Part shown: piece by piece, positions 4,738-6,551 of the stretch | Layout: each line of letters opens with the position of its first letter | Numbering within the stretch: the stretch's first letter is position 1 | DNA from: Chloroflexota bacterium | Lineage (GTDB): Bacteria; Chloroflexota; Limnocylindria; QHBO01 | Direction: 5' to 3' | Assembly: GCA_013820865.1 (NCBI GenBank) | Contig: JACDHU010000103.1 | Span: 1 to 6,551 of the forward strand | Length of the DNA: 6,551 bases | Program-made: the position numbers and the translations under genes | The notes under the pieces: model-generated | What the model saw: only the letters and a program-made list of their open reading frames with translations | The model's database searches: none | What the model was told of the DNA's origin: nothing

Positions 4738-6551
4738 TGCGCATCGAACGCATCGAGCTGGACGGGTTCGGTCGCTTTCACGCGGCCAACTGGACGCTGG
4801 ACGCCGGCATGACGGTCCTCGTCGGCGCCAATGAGGCCGGCAAGACGACCCTGCTCAATGGCCTTCGTGCGCTCCTGTTCGGCTTCGAACCCACTCGGGA
4901 CGGACGGACCTGGTATCCGGCCTTCGCCGGTGGACGTCGCGGAGGCCGGCTCGTCCTGCGCACCGCCAGCAACGAGCGCTGGACCGTGGAGCGTTTCGGC
5001 GAGCGAGGCGGCGCGGGTTCGCTGGCCGTGCGTGCGCCGAACGGCAACCAGGGCGGACAGGAGACGCTGGACCGGCTGTTGCGCGGCGCCGATCGGGACC
5101 TCTTCAACAATATCTTCGCCTTCGGCCTGGGTGAGCTTCAGAACCTGTCGAGCCTGAATGCCGATGGGGTGCGCGGCAGGATCTACGGCGCTGGGGCCGG
5201 GTTGGGTGGCACCAGCGCGGTGGATCTCGAGCGACGCCTCCGACAGGAGATGGACGCGAGCTTCCTGCCACGCGGCAGCCAGAAGCCGCTCAACGTGCTG
5301 CTCGGACGGATCGATGAGCTTCGCCGGGAGATTGGGGACCTCGCGCAGCAGCCGGAGGAGCATGCGACGGCCCACCGCGACCGCGATGCCCTGCGCGCCC
5401 GAGCCGATGCGTTGCGCGACGAGATCCGAGAGCGTCGCGAGCGAACGCTCCGCTGCGGGCGCCTGATCGAAGCGGTGCCGATCGTCGCCGAACTCGGGGT
5501 CGTTCGCGCCGAGCTGGCCGCCGGTGACGCGGCGCTCGACACCTTTCCCGAGGACGCGGCCGTCATCCTCGACCGCCGGCTGAGTGAGCGTGGCGAGGCG
5601 AGCGCAACCCTCGCGGCCATCGACGAGCAACTGCTCGAGGCGCGCGGCTCACTCGGGCGGACCGACGTGGACGAGCACGTGCTTGGCCGCGCCGAGGAGA
5701 TCAGCGCCCTCGTCACGGAACGGGCTTCGCGGACCGCCGCCGATGGCCAGCGCCGCGGCCTGGAGACATCTGAAGCACGTCACGATGCCGCCGTGGCGGA
5801 ACAGCTGGCGCGCGTGGGTGGCTGGACCGAGGCGCGGTTGGTGGCACTCGACGACTCGATTCCCGCAGTGGAGGCGACCCGCGCGCACGGACGGGACCTC
5901 GATGCAACCCGGTCCGCCGCCTCCGACGGTGAGCAGCGACGTCGCCTGGCGGAGCATGAGCTGGAGCTTCGCGAGCGCGAGGGCGTGCGCGAGACCGACG
6001 AGGCTGATCTCGCATCGCGCGCGAGAGTGCTGCGCGACATGGACGACGTGCGCCTGCGGCGTGCCGCGGCGGTTGCCGTCGCGGGCGGAAGCGCCATCGG
6101 CTTCGCACGGTCGCCTGCAGTGACCTACGGACTGGCGGGTGCGCTGTTGATGATCGGCCTCGTTGTCGGCTCGTTGGTGGCCGCAACGTTGGTGGGAGCC
6201 GTGCTCGGCGCAGTGGCCGGGGCACTGCTCCTGCTTCTAGCACGAAGGAGCGGGATGACGGGCGAGGATGTGACGACCCTCGACGTCGAGCGCGCGGGGC
6301 TGCTGAGCGAGCTTGGGCTGGAGCCGGACGCGTCGGACGATGCGCTTCGTGCGGCCGCGGACGAGCTCGCCGCCACACGGGCGCAACGCGAGCTGGTGCG
6401 GGATCAACGTTCGAGGCTCGAGGCCCGACGCGCCGAGCTCGTGCGGCTGACGCAACATGTGGAGGCGGCATCGGCGGCCGCCGTGACTGCCGCCGAGGCC
6501 TGGGCCGGCTGGTTGACTTCGAAGGGTCTGCCCCTTGACACGCCTCCCGAG
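4737..6551 (+). CDS. yhaN: SbcC/YhaN-like AAA ATPase with central membrane hairpin (C-terminus beyond window)
   Basis: The first 605 residues of a large SMC/Rad50-like ATPase, open to the window end. The N-terminal half-domain begins MRIERIELDGFGRF and has Walker A GANEAGKTT (30-38), with the E-A-G-K-T form common in YhaN proteins. FAFGLGELQ (127-135) and the following loop match the YhaN-type AAA domain. From about 180 the sequence is charged and Ala/Arg/Glu-rich, as in a coiled coil. Residues about 443-457 and 462-501 are strongly hydrophobic, predicting membrane-spanning segments. Charged coiled-coil-like sequence resumes from about 510. No CxxC zinc hook is seen here. Walker B, signature and second half-domain should lie downstream, since family members have roughly 900-1000 aa. 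GAGGA lies 9 nt before the ATG, which overlaps the nuclease stop by one base. The pair likely forms a nuclease-ATPase complex. Confidence 0.93.
   Translation, partial: MRIERIELDGFGRFHAANWTLDAGMTVLVGANEAGKTTLLNGLRALLFGFEPTRDGRTWYPAFAGGRRGGRLVLRTASNERWTVERFGERGGAGSLAVRAPNGNQGGQETLDRLLRGADRDLFNNIFAFGLGELQNLSSLNADGVRGRIYGAGAGLGGTSAVDLERRLRQEMDASFLPRGSQKPLNVLLGRIDELRREIGDLAQQPEEHATAHRDRDALRARADALRDEIRERRERTLRCGRLIEAVPIVAELGVVRAELAAGDAALDTFPEDAAVILDRRLSERGEASATLAAIDEQLLEARGSLGRTDVDEHVLGRAEEISALVTERASRTAADGQRRGLETSEARHDAAVAEQLARVGGWTEARLVALDDSIPAVEATRAHGRDLDATRSAASDGEQRRRLAEHELELREREGVRETDEADLASRARVLRDMDDVRLRRAAAVAVAGGSAIGFARSPAVTYGLAGALLMIGLVVGSLVAATLVGAVLGAVAGALLLLLARRSGMTGEDVTTLDVERAGLLSELGLEPDASDDALRAAADELAATRAQRELVRDQRSRLEARRAELVRLTQHVEAASAAAVTAAEAWAGWLTSKGLPLDTPPE

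Noticed and set aside
4359..5630. 423-codon leftward open frame opposite the nuclease/ATPase genes
   Set aside because: No recognisable motif; it is antisense to Walker A and conserved YhaN-type sequence.
1..6551. Mobile elements, CRISPR arrays, tRNA or rRNA genes, phage-defence islands
   Set aside because: No transposase, integrase, regularly spaced repeats, cloverleaf or rRNA-like segment was seen on either strand. The SbcC-like pair alone is not evidence of a defence system.

Overview
The window is about two-thirds G+C and tightly packed. Every gene I accept reads rightward except the first. Several first-in-operon genes have a TANNNT -10 hexamer only 7-9 nt before the start codon and no Shine-Dalgarno, which points to leaderless transcription. 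With the gene types, this suggests a high-GC soil or freshwater bacterium of the Chloroflexota (Limnocylindria-like) or a similar leaderless lineage such as Actinomycetota or Deinococcota. This placement is inference; no marker gene is present.

Layout: (1) a leftward FAD-dependent DAO-family oxidoreductase (37-1332); (2) a compact divergent promoter (about 1330-1360) in which -10 hexamers on opposite strands share a TA step; (3) a rightward alpha/beta-hydrolase-fold protein (1358-2308) whose nucleophile-elbow serine is replaced by glycine; (4) a probable stress operon of a BCP-type peroxiredoxin (2319-2783) followed by two tiny membrane proteins (36 and 49 aa), each joined to the gene before it by an ATGA overlap; (5) a separate 48-aa membrane protein (3136-3282) of the lmo0937-like type, with its own untranslated leader and a good Shine-Dalgarno, which looks like a paralogue of the 49-aa protein; (6) a two-tier stem-loop (3291-3339); (7) a two-gene DNA-repair operon of an SbcD/YhaO-like metallophosphoesterase nuclease (3412-4737) and an SbcC/YhaN-like ATPase (4737 to the window end, incomplete), which has a hydrophobic hairpin in the middle of its coiled-coil region.

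Functional reading: the peroxiredoxin removes hydroperoxides and the YhaO/YhaN pair probably processes DNA ends or structures, possibly at the membrane. The small membrane proteins resemble a family linked to envelope or general stress. The oxidoreductase and the hydrolase-like protein share a control region, but no common pathway can be shown. I see no mobile element, CRISPR array, tRNA or rRNA. The most distinctive points are the overlapping divergent leaderless promoter, the nucleophile-less hydrolase, the ATGA-linked microprotein chain and the membrane-type SbcC homologue. None is proof of a new system.
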